From the NCBI GenBank assembly GCA_017615235.1, contig JAGAAM010000056.1, forward strand, positions 1-8,930: a stretch of DNA of 8,930 bases, written 5' to 3'. The notes below the pieces were generated by a model. The model was not told where the DNA came from and made no database searches. It was given only the letters and a program-made list of their open reading frames with translations. Below are positions 1 to 6,620 of this stretch, one piece after another. Position 1 is the first letter of the stretch, and every line of letters begins with the position of its first letter. The position numbers were made by a program, and so were the translations under genes. Source of the DNA: Clostridia bacterium. GTDB taxonomy: Bacteria; Bacillota_A; Clostridia; Oscillospirales; CAG-382.

Positions 1-859
1 ACGGGCATTCCACGCCGAGTCTGCGGAACCCTAAAAGCAGATCGTGATTGAGCGTTCTCGCGCCGGAATAAAGGTCCTTTTCGTCGACGTTGACGACGAA
101 GCGGAGCACCACCGAGCTGTCGGCGAGCGCCTGTACGCCGAGATAACGCGGAACGTCTTTCATCATATCCGGGTGGCGGTTGAAGATATCCTGCATAAGC
201 CCGGGTATCTCGCTTTCGAGCTTTTCAAGATCGGTGCCGTAGGGGACGGCGATGTCGCTCACGCTGCGCGAGACCCTGTCCGAGCGGTTCAGAATGTTCT
301 TCATCGCGGAGTTGTTGACTATCTTCACGTTGTCGCCGGGATCGGTTATGCAGGTCGTGCGGATGCCGATACTCGTGACGGTGCCGCGGAAGTTGTCGAC
401 TTCCACGATATCGCCGACGTTATACTGGTTCTCGAAGATCATGAAAGCGCCGGTAACTACGTCGGAAATAAGGCTTTCGGCGCTGAACCCGATTATCAGA
501 GCCAGGATTCCGACGCTTGCGACGATGGTCGATACGTTGACGCCGATTATCGCGAGTCCCCAGCAGAGTATAACGATCGCCGCGACATATTTAAGGATGC
601 TCCTCGTTATCGAGAAAAGCGACCTTACGCGGTGGTTCTTCGGGTTCGGAAGCCCGAGCAGGAAGGAAAGCAAAGCCTCCGCCGCGATTACTCCGGCGAT
701 CATTATGATAAGCCGAAGCACGCTTGAGCCGTCGATGGAAACGGCGCCGAATTTCGAAAAATCGACAAGCCCGGTGCCGAGCCCGACTCCGATCGCGATA
801 CCGAGCACTACTACGCAGACCGCAAGTTTGATAACGGATGAAAGGATCCTGTTTTTCAT
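1..859 (-). CDS. MscS-family small-conductance mechanosensitive ion channel (3' end outside window)
   Basis: The reading frame opens at ATG 859-857 on the minus strand and stays open to base 1 (286 codons); the stop lies beyond the edge. AAAAGGAG sits 8 bases before the start. Hydrophobic segments at about residues 8-30, 47-69 and 88-125 give the three-helix MscS layout. The pore helix with its Gly/Ala-rich face (VGILALIIGFSAESL, 116-130) leads into the beta domain (GDIVEVDNFRGTV, 149-161). The cytoplasmic alpha/beta domain ends near the edge in GVECP (282-286), matching the GISFP-type end of E. coli MscS, so only about 10 residues are probably missing. By family, the protein opens under membrane tension to release solutes during hypo-osmotic shock. 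It is transcribed divergently from the oxidoreductase gene, from a near-consensus promoter. The family call is secure; gating and ion selectivity cannot be read from sequence. Confidence 0.93.
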   Translation of the reverse strand, partial: MKNRILSSVIKLAVCVVVLGIAIGVGLGTGLVDFSKFGAVSIDGSSVLRLIIMIAGVIAAEALLSFLLGLPNPKNHRVRSLFSITRSILKYVAAIVILCWGLAIIGVNVSTIVASVGILALIIGFSAESLISDVVTGAFMIFENQYNVGDIVEVDNFRGTVTSIGIRTTCITDPGDNVKIVNNSAMKNILNRSDRVSRSVSDIAVPYGTDLEKLESEIPGLMQDIFNRHPDMMKDVPRYLGVQALADSSVVLRFVVNVDEKDLYSGARTLNHDLLLGFRRLGVECP

Positions 860-899
860 TTCTTTTTCTCCTTTTGTAAAGGATTGTTTTTACAAATAT

Positions 900-927
900 A
901 TTATACGGTTTTTTCGCTTTTTGTCAA
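900..927 (-). promoter_or_regulatory. Sigma-A-type promoter of the mscS-like gene
   Basis: On the minus strand, TTGACA (927-922) and TATAAT (905-900) are separated by 16 bases. Both hexamers match consensus exactly; the spacer is one base short of optimum. The predicted transcript would start near 893, giving a leader of about 35 bases before ATG 859. One arm of the 13-bp inverted repeat (910-922) fills most of the spacer. Confidence 0.8.
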
Positions 928-972
928 CAAAACTGACGTGAAAAGTAATAAGATCGCAAAAAAAGCGAAAAA
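910..972. repeat. 13-bp perfect inverted repeat in the divergent intergenic spacer
   Basis: TTTTTCGCTTTTT at 910-922 is the exact reverse complement of AAAAAGCGAAAAA at 960-972, with 37 bases between. The left arm lies in the spacer of the leftward mscS promoter and touches its -35 box. The right arm lies about 25 bases before the rightward oxidoreductase start. It could be a two-site operator shared by the divergent genes, or a weak RNA hairpin in the oxidoreductase leader. The arms are mostly A/T with a central GCG/CGC, so chance in AT-rich spacer DNA remains possible. Confidence 0.45.
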
Positions 973-996
973 TAAGAAAAAACTCGGGATGATGAT

Positions 997-2463
997 ATGG
1001 CGAAAATAATAATAATCGGCGGCGGAGTCGCCGGGCTTTCCGCAGGGATATACGCCCGTTTGAACGGATTTGACGCGACGGTTTACGAGATGCACCCGGT
1101 CCCCGGAGGCAACCTTACCGGCTGGGACAGGGAAGGGTTCCGTATCGACAACTGCGTCCACTGGCTGACGGGTACAAATCCCGCCTCCGGGCTTTATAAG
1201 ATATGGAAAACGCTCGGCGCGTTCGGTGACAGGCCTCCTGTTACGGGGAAAACGCTTTTCAGCTGTGAATACGGCGGGAAAAGGCTTTCGCTCGGAACGG
1301 ATATCGAAAAGCTGCGGCGGGATATGTATTCGGTATCCCCGCGTGACAAAGCCGAGACCGACTGTTTTATAAGCGCCGTAAAGGCTTTGCAGTATATGCT
1401 CGGGCTCGGCGGGAAAGGGAAAAACGAAAAATGCGGGATGACCGAAACTTTGCTTTGTCTCCCGATGATCGCGAAATACTTTTTCCTTACCGCCGGAGAA
1501 CTTTCTGAGCGGTTCTCGCATCCGCTTTTAAAACTGTTTATTAAGTCTCTCCTGACCGGGCATTTCGGCGCTTCGGCGCTTTTGCTCGTATTCGCGCATT
1601 ACTGCTCCGGCAACGCCGGACTGCCGGAAGGAGGCTCACGCGCGATGGCGCAAAGGATGGCGGACAGGTTCGTATCGCTCGGAGGTGAGCTTTCGCTCGG
1701 GAAAAAGGCGGTAAAGGTTTATGAGGACGGCGAAAAAACCGTGCGAGCCCGCTTTTCCGACGGAGGCGAAGCCGTCGGAGACTACGCGGTGCTGACCGCC
1801 GATCCGCGGACGGTATTCGGCGGACTTGTAGATAAAAAGATGCCGCGATCTCTTTTGTCAAAGTACAAAAGCCGGAAATACAAAAGGTTTTCAAGCTTTC
1901 ACTGCGCGTTTTCCTGCGATTCGGCGGAACTGCCTTTTGAAGGCGATCTTATCGTCCGGCTGCCGGAACGGCTTAAAAAACTTGCGTTTTCCGATACGCT
2001 CGTGCTTCGCGCATTTCCGCATAAAAGCGGCTGTTCGCCGGAAGGCAAAAGCCTTATCCAGGCGATGTTCTTCTGTCCGGAGAGGGTCGCTTTGGGCTTT
2101 ATCCGCGCAAGGCGGGATATTAAGAAATACAGAAAAATCAAAAGGCGGATCTGCTTCGAGATCGAAAAAGCCGTGACGGGTCGGTTTTCCCGGCTCGACG
2201 GCTCTTTGAAGTGCGTAGACTCCTGGACTCCGGCGACCTATAAAAGGTTCGTGGGCTCGCAGGCGGGGACTTATATGAGCTTCGCGTTCTCCTCCGGCGT
2301 ACTGCCGGTGAAGGCCAAAAACACCGTAAAAGGCATGAAAAGGGTCTTCCTCGCCACGCAATGGCTCCAACCGCCGGGAGGTCTGCCGATAGCCGCGCAA
2401 AGCGGCATCGACGCGATAAAAAGCATAATGAAAAGCAAAATAAAAAGCCGCGCCCGCTTTTGA
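997..2463 (+). CDS. CrtI/phytoene desaturase-like FAD-dependent oxidoreductase
   Basis: This is a 488-residue flavoprotein of the phytoene desaturase / retinol saturase / amine-oxidase superfamily. The N-terminus is an FAD-binding Rossmann fold: GGGVAG at 8-13, an acidic residue ending the second strand (E31), then the PGGNLTGW loop (36-43) and a DNCVHW segment (51-56), where relatives hold the flavin. The C-terminus has the second FAD segment, PPGGLPIAAQSG (459-470), followed by a basic tail. Length fits the family (about 490-510). ATG 997 is chosen because the Rossmann strand starts directly after it; upstream ATGs at 989 and 992 are out of frame, and the ribosome site is weak (CGGGA). The substrate is unknown: no prenyltransferase, phytoene synthase or other carotenoid gene is nearby. 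A role in lipid or polyene redox is plausible but is only inference. No clear promoter was found. Confidence 0.87.
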   Translation: MAKIIIIGGGVAGLSAGIYARLNGFDATVYEMHPVPGGNLTGWDREGFRIDNCVHWLTGTNPASGLYKIWKTLGAFGDRPPVTGKTLFSCEYGGKRLSLGTDIEKLRRDMYSVSPRDKAETDCFISAVKALQYMLGLGGKGKNEKCGMTETLLCLPMIAKYFFLTAGELSERFSHPLLKLFIKSLLTGHFGASALLLVFAHYCSGNAGLPEGGSRAMAQRMADRFVSLGGELSLGKKAVKVYEDGEKTVRARFSDGGEAVGDYAVLTADPRTVFGGLVDKKMPRSLLSKYKSRKYKRFSSFHCAFSCDSAELPFEGDLIVRLPERLKKLAFSDTLVLRAFPHKSGCSPEGKSLIQAMFFCPERVALGFIRARRDIKKYRKIKRRICFEIEKAVTGRFSRLDGSLKCVDSWTPATYKRFVGSQAGTYMSFAFSSGVLPVKAKNTVKGMKRVFLATQWLQPPGGLPIAAQSGIDAIKSIMKSKIKSRARF

Positions 2464-2482
2464 AGCGAACGCGGCTTTGTCG
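2442..2482. terminator. Bidirectional intrinsic terminator between convergent genes
   Basis: AAAGCCGCG (2444-2452) pairs with CGCGGCTTT (2470-2478). An inner stem CGCTT (2455-2459) pairs with AAGCG (2463-2467) across a three-base loop, with a 2x2 internal loop between the stems. The left arm and the loop fall in the last codons and the stop codon (2461-2463) of the oxidoreductase. Minus-strand transcripts from the branching enzyme leave the hairpin into a good U-rich tail (TTTTTATTTTG). The plus-strand tail (TTTGTCGTTTTA) is weaker. It serves both converging genes. Confidence 0.8.
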
Positions 2483-2484
2483 TT

Positions 2485-4470
2485 TTAATATTCCAGATCG
2501 ACGGGGCAATAGACCGTCGCGGTCCTTGCAGGGAGATAGAGCCTTAAATTGTTTCCGTCCTTACCGGGAACGGAAGCGCTCGCCGTGACGCGCGCCACTC
2601 TTCCGAATCCGTTGTAACGGTAATCGTCGCTGCTGAACAGCACCTTGTAATCGGAACCGCGGCTTACCGGGATTACGTAATCGGCAAAGCTTTTTTCCGG
2701 CGAGAAGTTGAACACGAACAGAAGTCCGCCGCGCTCGAAAGCGATGACCTTGTCGTCCTCGTGGACGTAATCGAGCTTGGGATATACCTCGTCGAATATG
2801 CGGTAATACTTCGCGGTGTGTATCATATCCGCGTCGAAATCGTTCAAAGCGGCGTATTTCAGCCCGGGATTTCTTACAAGCGACCACTGGCGGCGGCAGT
2901 AATGGTAACTCCATCCGTTGCCTTCGCGCGGGAAATCGATCCATTCGGGATGCCCGAACTCGTTGCCCATAAAGTTGAGATATCCGGTGCCTCCGGCAGC
3001 CATCGTGAGCAGGCGCGACATCTTGTGCAAAGCGATGGCGCGGTCGATGACCGGAGTGTGGCAGTCGATGCCCATCTGGTCGTACATCGCTGCGTCGGCG
3101 AACCGGAATATCATCGTCTTGTCGCCGACGAGCGCCTGGTCGTGGCTTTCGACGTAGGCGACGGTCGGCGCGTTGCGGAAGGTGAGCTCCCACCACAGCT
3201 GACCGAGATTCCAGTACTCGTCCTTTGTCTCTTTGGCAAGCTTTATCCATTTGTCGGGGATGCCCATTCCAAGCCGGAAGCCGAACCCTATGCCGCCTTC
3301 TTCGACCGGTTCGCACATGCCGGGCATGCCGGACATGTCCTCCGCCACGGTGAGCGCGTCGGGCTTCACTTCGCGGATAAGCTTGTTCGCGAGCTGCAGA
3401 TAGTTCAAAGCCTCGATATCGGTGTTCATGCTGAAATAGCGTTCAAGACAGTTGAAATCCGACCCGAGCGCGTGATCGACGTAGAGCATCGAGGTCACGC
3501 CGTCGAACCTGAACCCGTCGAAATGGTATTCCTCCAGCCAGAAACGCAGGTTGCTGAGCAAGAACCGCAAGACCTCGTCTTTGCCGTAGTTGAAGCATTT
3601 CGTTCCCCAGGCGGGGTGATCCCCGCGCGGGCCGGCGTGGAAATACTGGTAATCGGTGCCGTCGAAACGGTTGAGGCCCTCGAGCGTGTTGCCTACCGCG
3701 TGCGAATGTACGACGTCGAGCAAAACGCGGATGCCCATGGAATGGGCTTTGTTGACGAGATATTTCAGCTCGTCGGGATAGCCGTAACGGCTCGCCGGAG
3801 CGAAAAAGCTGCTTACCTGATAGCCGAACGAGCCGTAATACGGGTGCTCGGCGACCGCCATGAGCTGGATCGTGTTGTATCCGAGATACTGTACGTGCGG
3901 AAGCACGCTGTCGGCAAATTCCCTATAGGTCGCAACGCGGTATTCCTCGGTGGACATACCGACGTGCGCTTCGTATATAAGCGGCGGTTCGGTGTTGACG
4001 AAATCGCCGTCGGTCCAGTCGAACGGCGCGTCGTCGTCCCATACCTCGCAGCACCAGCTGTAGGTGCCCCAGTCCTGGGCGACCCTGCGGGCGTAGGCGG
4101 GTATATGCTGGGAAAGGCTGTCGCCGTTGCGGACGATGGTCATAACGCGGCTGCCCTGGCGAACGGTGTCTCCCGGCAGGAAAAGTTCCCAGTCGCCGCT
4201 TTCGTTCTTCTTCATCGGGCTGTCTATCCAGTGCCAGTTGTTGAAGTCGCCGGTGAGGAACAGCTCGTCGGCGCCGGGCGCCCATTCGCGGTAGACCCAC
4301 CCGCCTTCGACCCGGTGGAAGCCGTAATATTTATGTCCGTCGGCAAAATCGTAAAGCGACTTTTTGCCTTTCGTGATCCTTTGAAGCGTCTCGTTGTAAC
4401 GCTCCATCCGAAGTTCGATATCGCTTTCGAACGGTTCAAGCTCCGGGTGCTTTTTTATGATCTTGTACAT
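2485..4470 (-). CDS. glgB: 1,4-alpha-glucan (glycogen) branching enzyme, eukaryotic GBE1-like
   Basis: This 661-residue GH13 enzyme cuts alpha-1,4 glucan chains and re-attaches them as alpha-1,6 branches in cytoplasmic glycogen. An N-terminal CBM48-like domain (about 50-145; YREWAPGADELFLTGDFNNW at 60-79) precedes the TIM barrel. All four GH13 regions are present: DVVHSH (252-257), GFRFDGV with nucleophile D323, AEDMSG with acid/base E377, and ESHDQ with transition-state stabiliser D444. The C-terminal beta domain spans roughly 560-655. Blocks such as DGFRFDGVTSMLY, AEDMSGMP, IPDKWI and ESHDQALVGDK closely resemble human GBE1 as I recall it, which points to GH13_8 rather than the E. coli-type GH13_9 group. 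Start ATG 4470 has AAAAGGAG 8 bases upstream. No glgA, glgC or glgP is adjacent; the gene is divergent from mtnN with a 91-base spacer, in which I could not define its promoter. Confidence 0.96.
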   Translation of the reverse strand: MYKIIKKHPELEPFESDIELRMERYNETLQRITKGKKSLYDFADGHKYYGFHRVEGGWVYREWAPGADELFLTGDFNNWHWIDSPMKKNESGDWELFLPGDTVRQGSRVMTIVRNGDSLSQHIPAYARRVAQDWGTYSWCCEVWDDDAPFDWTDGDFVNTEPPLIYEAHVGMSTEEYRVATYREFADSVLPHVQYLGYNTIQLMAVAEHPYYGSFGYQVSSFFAPASRYGYPDELKYLVNKAHSMGIRVLLDVVHSHAVGNTLEGLNRFDGTDYQYFHAGPRGDHPAWGTKCFNYGKDEVLRFLLSNLRFWLEEYHFDGFRFDGVTSMLYVDHALGSDFNCLERYFSMNTDIEALNYLQLANKLIREVKPDALTVAEDMSGMPGMCEPVEEGGIGFGFRLGMGIPDKWIKLAKETKDEYWNLGQLWWELTFRNAPTVAYVESHDQALVGDKTMIFRFADAAMYDQMGIDCHTPVIDRAIALHKMSRLLTMAAGGTGYLNFMGNEFGHPEWIDFPREGNGWSYHYCRRQWSLVRNPGLKYAALNDFDADMIHTAKYYRIFDEVYPKLDYVHEDDKVIAFERGGLLFVFNFSPEKSFADYVIPVSRGSDYKVLFSSDDYRYNGFGRVARVTASASVPGKDGNNLRLYLPARTATVYCPVDLEY

Positions 4471-4506
4471 TGTATCAACTCCTTTTCAATAAATCGTTGA
4501 AACGTG

Positions 4507-4534
4507 TTGATTTATCTTGATTTTGTGGTAAAAT
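4507..4534 (+). promoter_or_regulatory. Extended -10 promoter of mtnN
   Basis: TTGATT (4507-4512) and TAAAAT (4529-4534) are 16 bases apart, and TGG (4526-4528) immediately precedes the -10 box as an extended -10 element. Transcription would start near 4541, leaving a leader of about 20 bases with GGAGG at 4551-4555. The TGTGGTAAAAT string closely resembles the TGTGGTATAAT string of the promoter at 5395-5423. Confidence 0.68.
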
Positions 4535-4561
4535 AACCTTATAAAACGTCGGAGGGAAATT

Positions 4562-5275
4562 ATGGATATCATCAACAGACCTATGGTCGGCATAATCGGC
4601 GCAATGGCGGATGAAGTCGCGTTGATAAAAAAGAATATGTCGGTCGAAAAGACCGTAAACGTCGCCGGAAACGAATTCTTCGCCGGCACGGTGAACGGCA
4701 GGAAGACCGTTCTGGTTCAAAGCGGGATGGGCAAGGTCAACGCGGGCGTCTGCGCTCAGCTGCTGATTTCGCTGTTCGGCGCGGGTGCCGTTATCAACAC
4801 CGGCGTCGCCGGTTCGCTCTGCGACGATATAGACATCGGCGATTTCGTAGTGTCGACCGACGCCGTCCAGCACGATTTCGACGTAAGCCCGATAGGCTTT
4901 GCGAAAGGGGAAATACCCTATACCGGCAAATACGCCTTCCCGGCGGATGAACGGCTTCGCAAAGCGGCGGTGAACGCGCTGGAACTTTCCTCGCCGGACA
5001 AAAAGGTCTTCGAGGGAAGGATCTGCTCCGGAGATCAGTTCATAACCTCCGCTTCGCAGAAGGAAGCGATCGTCGCACAGTTCGGCGGGCTTTGCTGCGA
5101 GATGGAGGGAGCGGCGATAGCGCAGGTGTGTTATCTCAATTCCACGCCCTTCGTGATCATACGCGCCGTCTCCGACAAGGTCAACGGCGAAAACCACGTC
5201 GATTTCGCGACGTTTGCCAAAGAAGCCGCCGAAAGGTGTTCCGAAGCGGTGCTGAGATCGCTTGCCGATATTTGA
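4562..5275 (+). CDS. mtnN: 5'-methylthioadenosine/S-adenosylhomocysteine nucleosidase
   Basis: This 237-residue cytoplasmic enzyme hydrolyses the N-glycosidic bond of methylthioadenosine and S-adenosylhomocysteine, releasing adenine. By family it belongs to methyl-donor recycling, and it produces the ribosylhomocysteine used by LuxS where that enzyme is present. The family signature starts GIIGAMADE, placing catalytic Glu at E18. The nucleobase and ribose region is CEMEGAA (179-185) with E182, and the catalytic Asp is D205 in RAVSDK; these match E12, E174 and D197 of E. coli MtnN. The glycine-rich phosphorylase-fold segment NTGVAGSL (79-86) is present. Length is near the family norm (about 230). 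ATG 4562 is chosen because GGAGG lies 6 bases upstream; the internal ATG at residue 8 has no such site. It is monocistronic, with its own promoter and a terminator 70 bases after the stop. Confidence 0.95.
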   Translation: MDIINRPMVGIIGAMADEVALIKKNMSVEKTVNVAGNEFFAGTVNGRKTVLVQSGMGKVNAGVCAQLLISLFGAGAVINTGVAGSLCDDIDIGDFVVSTDAVQHDFDVSPIGFAKGEIPYTGKYAFPADERLRKAAVNALELSSPDKKVFEGRICSGDQFITSASQKEAIVAQFGGLCCEMEGAAIAQVCYLNSTPFVIIRAVSDKVNGENHVDFATFAKEAAERCSEAVLRSLADI

Positions 5276-5345
5276 TCTTTATATCATATTACCATATTTT
5301 CGCGCCGATTTCAAGTCACAAAAAATACATAAAAAATTTACATAA

Positions 5346-5372
5346 AACGGGGCTTTTGAGCCCCGTTCTTTG
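5346..5372 (+). terminator. Intrinsic terminator after mtnN
   Basis: AACGGGGCT (5346-5354) and AGCCCCGTT (5359-5367) form a perfect 9-bp stem with a TTTG loop, followed by CTTTG. The U tract is short, but the GC-rich stem is strong. It ends 22 bases before the -35 box of the next promoter and so insulates the two units. The region before it (5276-5345) is AT-rich with no gene that I can see. Confidence 0.82.
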
Positions 5373-5394
5373 TCAAAATACCGGGCGATTCATG

Positions 5395-5423
5395 TTGACA
5401 TACACAAAATGGTGTGGTATAAT
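5395..5423 (+). promoter_or_regulatory. Perfect-consensus sigma-A promoter of the lipoprotein-racemase-adenylation operon
   Basis: TTGACA (5395-5400) and TATAAT (5418-5423) match consensus at all 12 positions with the ideal 17-base spacer, and TGG (5415-5417) forms an extended -10. Transcription would start near 5430, giving a leader of about 33 bases before ATG 5463. No operator-like repeat was seen around it, so strong constitutive transcription is the simplest inference. No other promoter was recognised before the racemase, adenylation or carrier genes. Confidence 0.88.
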
Positions 5424-5462
5424 CAAAATTTGTCAGAGACTATATATTTACGGAAGTTTATT

Positions 5463-6605
5463 ATGAAAAGATCTGTTTTGATAAAATCCATCTCGCTGCT
5501 GCTCGCACTGCTGTTCACGGCGGTAACGTTCGCGTCCTGCGAATTCGATTTCGGCGACGAGACTTCGTCCCCGAAGACCTCTTCGTCAGGACAGTCAGCC
5601 GATCCCGCGGCTCCCGTCATCACCGGCGAGGACGTATCTATCGCGCCCGGCGAGACTTTGAACTATTACGCGCTCGTCAAGGTCACGACCGCCGACGGCT
5701 CAGTGCCCGAACTCCGGGTCGATATGTCCGCGGTCGACAACAGCACACCCGGCGTCTATCCCGTCGTGTATACCGCGACCGACGGCGGGGGAAGAAGTAC
5801 GGAGTTCACGCTGCGCGTCACCGTCAAAGACGTCACTCCTCCGACCGTCACCGGCGAAGACCTGACGGTCTACATTGGCGATACCGTAAGTTACCGCAAC
5901 AGCATTACGGTTTCGGACGATACCGATCCAGAACCGGAGATAAGCGTAGACAACTCGCTCGTCAACCTTAACAAGGCGGGCGTTTATCCCGTGACCTATA
6001 CTGTGCGCGATTCTTCCGGCAACGAGGCGGTGTTCAAACTCAACGTCACCGTGCTCGACAGGAGCGCGAACCTCGACGAATACAACAAAAAGCGCGAATA
6101 CGTCGAGTCCGAGGCGTCAAAACAGCTTGCGAAGATAGTCGACGATTCGATGGACGACCTACAGAAGGCATACGCGATCTATTACTGGACCAAAAAGAAC
6201 ATCGCCTATACCGGCTCGTCCGATAAATCGAACTATATCTACGGCGCATACGACGGATTCAAGAAGAGGGCCGGCGACTGTTATACCTATTTCTCGGTAT
6301 CGAAGGCGCTCCTCATCGCCGCGGGGATCGATAACGTCGACGTAGTGAAGGAACGCACCGACGAAAAGCAGTCCCGCCATTACTGGATGCTGGTCAACGT
6401 CGGCGACGGCTGGTATCATTTCGATTCGACGCCTTACAAGTTCGACAACGACAATTTCTTTATGGTCACCACCGCGGAACTCCACGCCTGGGACGATAAA
6501 TACTATCCTCTCTGCCACAACTTCCTCACCGAAGGACTGCCGGAGATCTCCACCAAGTCAATACAGCATTACATCAATTACAGATCTTCAAAGCTCAATT
6601 ACTGA
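5463..6605 (+). CDS. Secreted lipoprotein with two Ig-like domains and a transglutaminase-like domain
   Basis: A 380-residue protein. Residues 1-25 are a signal peptide (basic KRS, then a Leu-rich core) ending in a lipobox-like TFASC, so C26 would be lipidated and the protein anchored outside the cytoplasmic membrane. A Ser/Thr/Pro-rich linker (about 33-50) follows. Next come two Ig-like repeats (about 51-123 and 127-198), each opening with ITGED or VTGED and closing with PGVYPVVYTATD or AGVYPVTYTVRD, resembling DUF5011/bacterial Ig domains. The C-terminal half (about 205-360) is a transglutaminase-like fold with a Cys-His-Asp triad: C273 in AGDCYTYF, H306 in RHYWML, D321 in HFDSTP. Such domains can be proteases, amidases or transpeptidases; the substrate is unknown. 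The frame extends upstream to 5370, but the promoter lies inside that extension, so ATG 5463 (GGAAG 6 bases before) is the start. The racemase gene follows 15 bases after the stop. Confidence 0.9.
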   Translation: MKRSVLIKSISLLLALLFTAVTFASCEFDFGDETSSPKTSSSGQSADPAAPVITGEDVSIAPGETLNYYALVKVTTADGSVPELRVDMSAVDNSTPGVYPVVYTATDGGGRSTEFTLRVTVKDVTPPTVTGEDLTVYIGDTVSYRNSITVSDDTDPEPEISVDNSLVNLNKAGVYPVTYTVRDSSGNEAVFKLNVTVLDRSANLDEYNKKREYVESEASKQLAKIVDDSMDDLQKAYAIYYWTKKNIAYTGSSDKSNYIYGAYDGFKKRAGDCYTYFSVSKALLIAAGIDNVDVVKERTDEKQSRHYWMLVNVGDGWYHFDSTPYKFDNDNFFMVTTAELHAWDDKYYPLCHNFLTEGLPEISTKSIQHYINYRSSKLNY

Positions 6606-6620
6606 TAAAGGAACCTTAAA

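Noticed and set aside
44..941. Two overlapping plus-strand frames at the left end (44-727 and 252-941)
   Set aside because: Both are antisense to the MscS-family gene, whose protein has clear transmembrane segments and family motifs plus a good promoter and ribosome site.
989..996. ATG codons at 989 and 992 just before the oxidoreductase
   Set aside because: Neither is in frame with the 488-codon gene; the flavin-binding fold begins immediately after ATG 997.
2761..4500. Long open frame (579 codons) on the plus strand, opposite the branching enzyme
   Set aside because: It is antisense to a gene with complete GH13 motifs; its translation shows no recognisable domain and it arises from GC-biased codon use on the other strand.
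4495..4504. Small palindrome CGTTGAAACG in the glgB/mtnN spacer
   Set aside because: Four-base arms around a two-base centre are expected by chance, and it has no clear placement relative to a defined glgB promoter.
5370..5462. A 31-codon N-terminal extension of the lipoprotein starting at ATG 5370
   Set aside because: It overlaps the terminator and contains the consensus promoter, and it would bury the signal peptide inside the protein; ATG 5463 has its own ribosome site.
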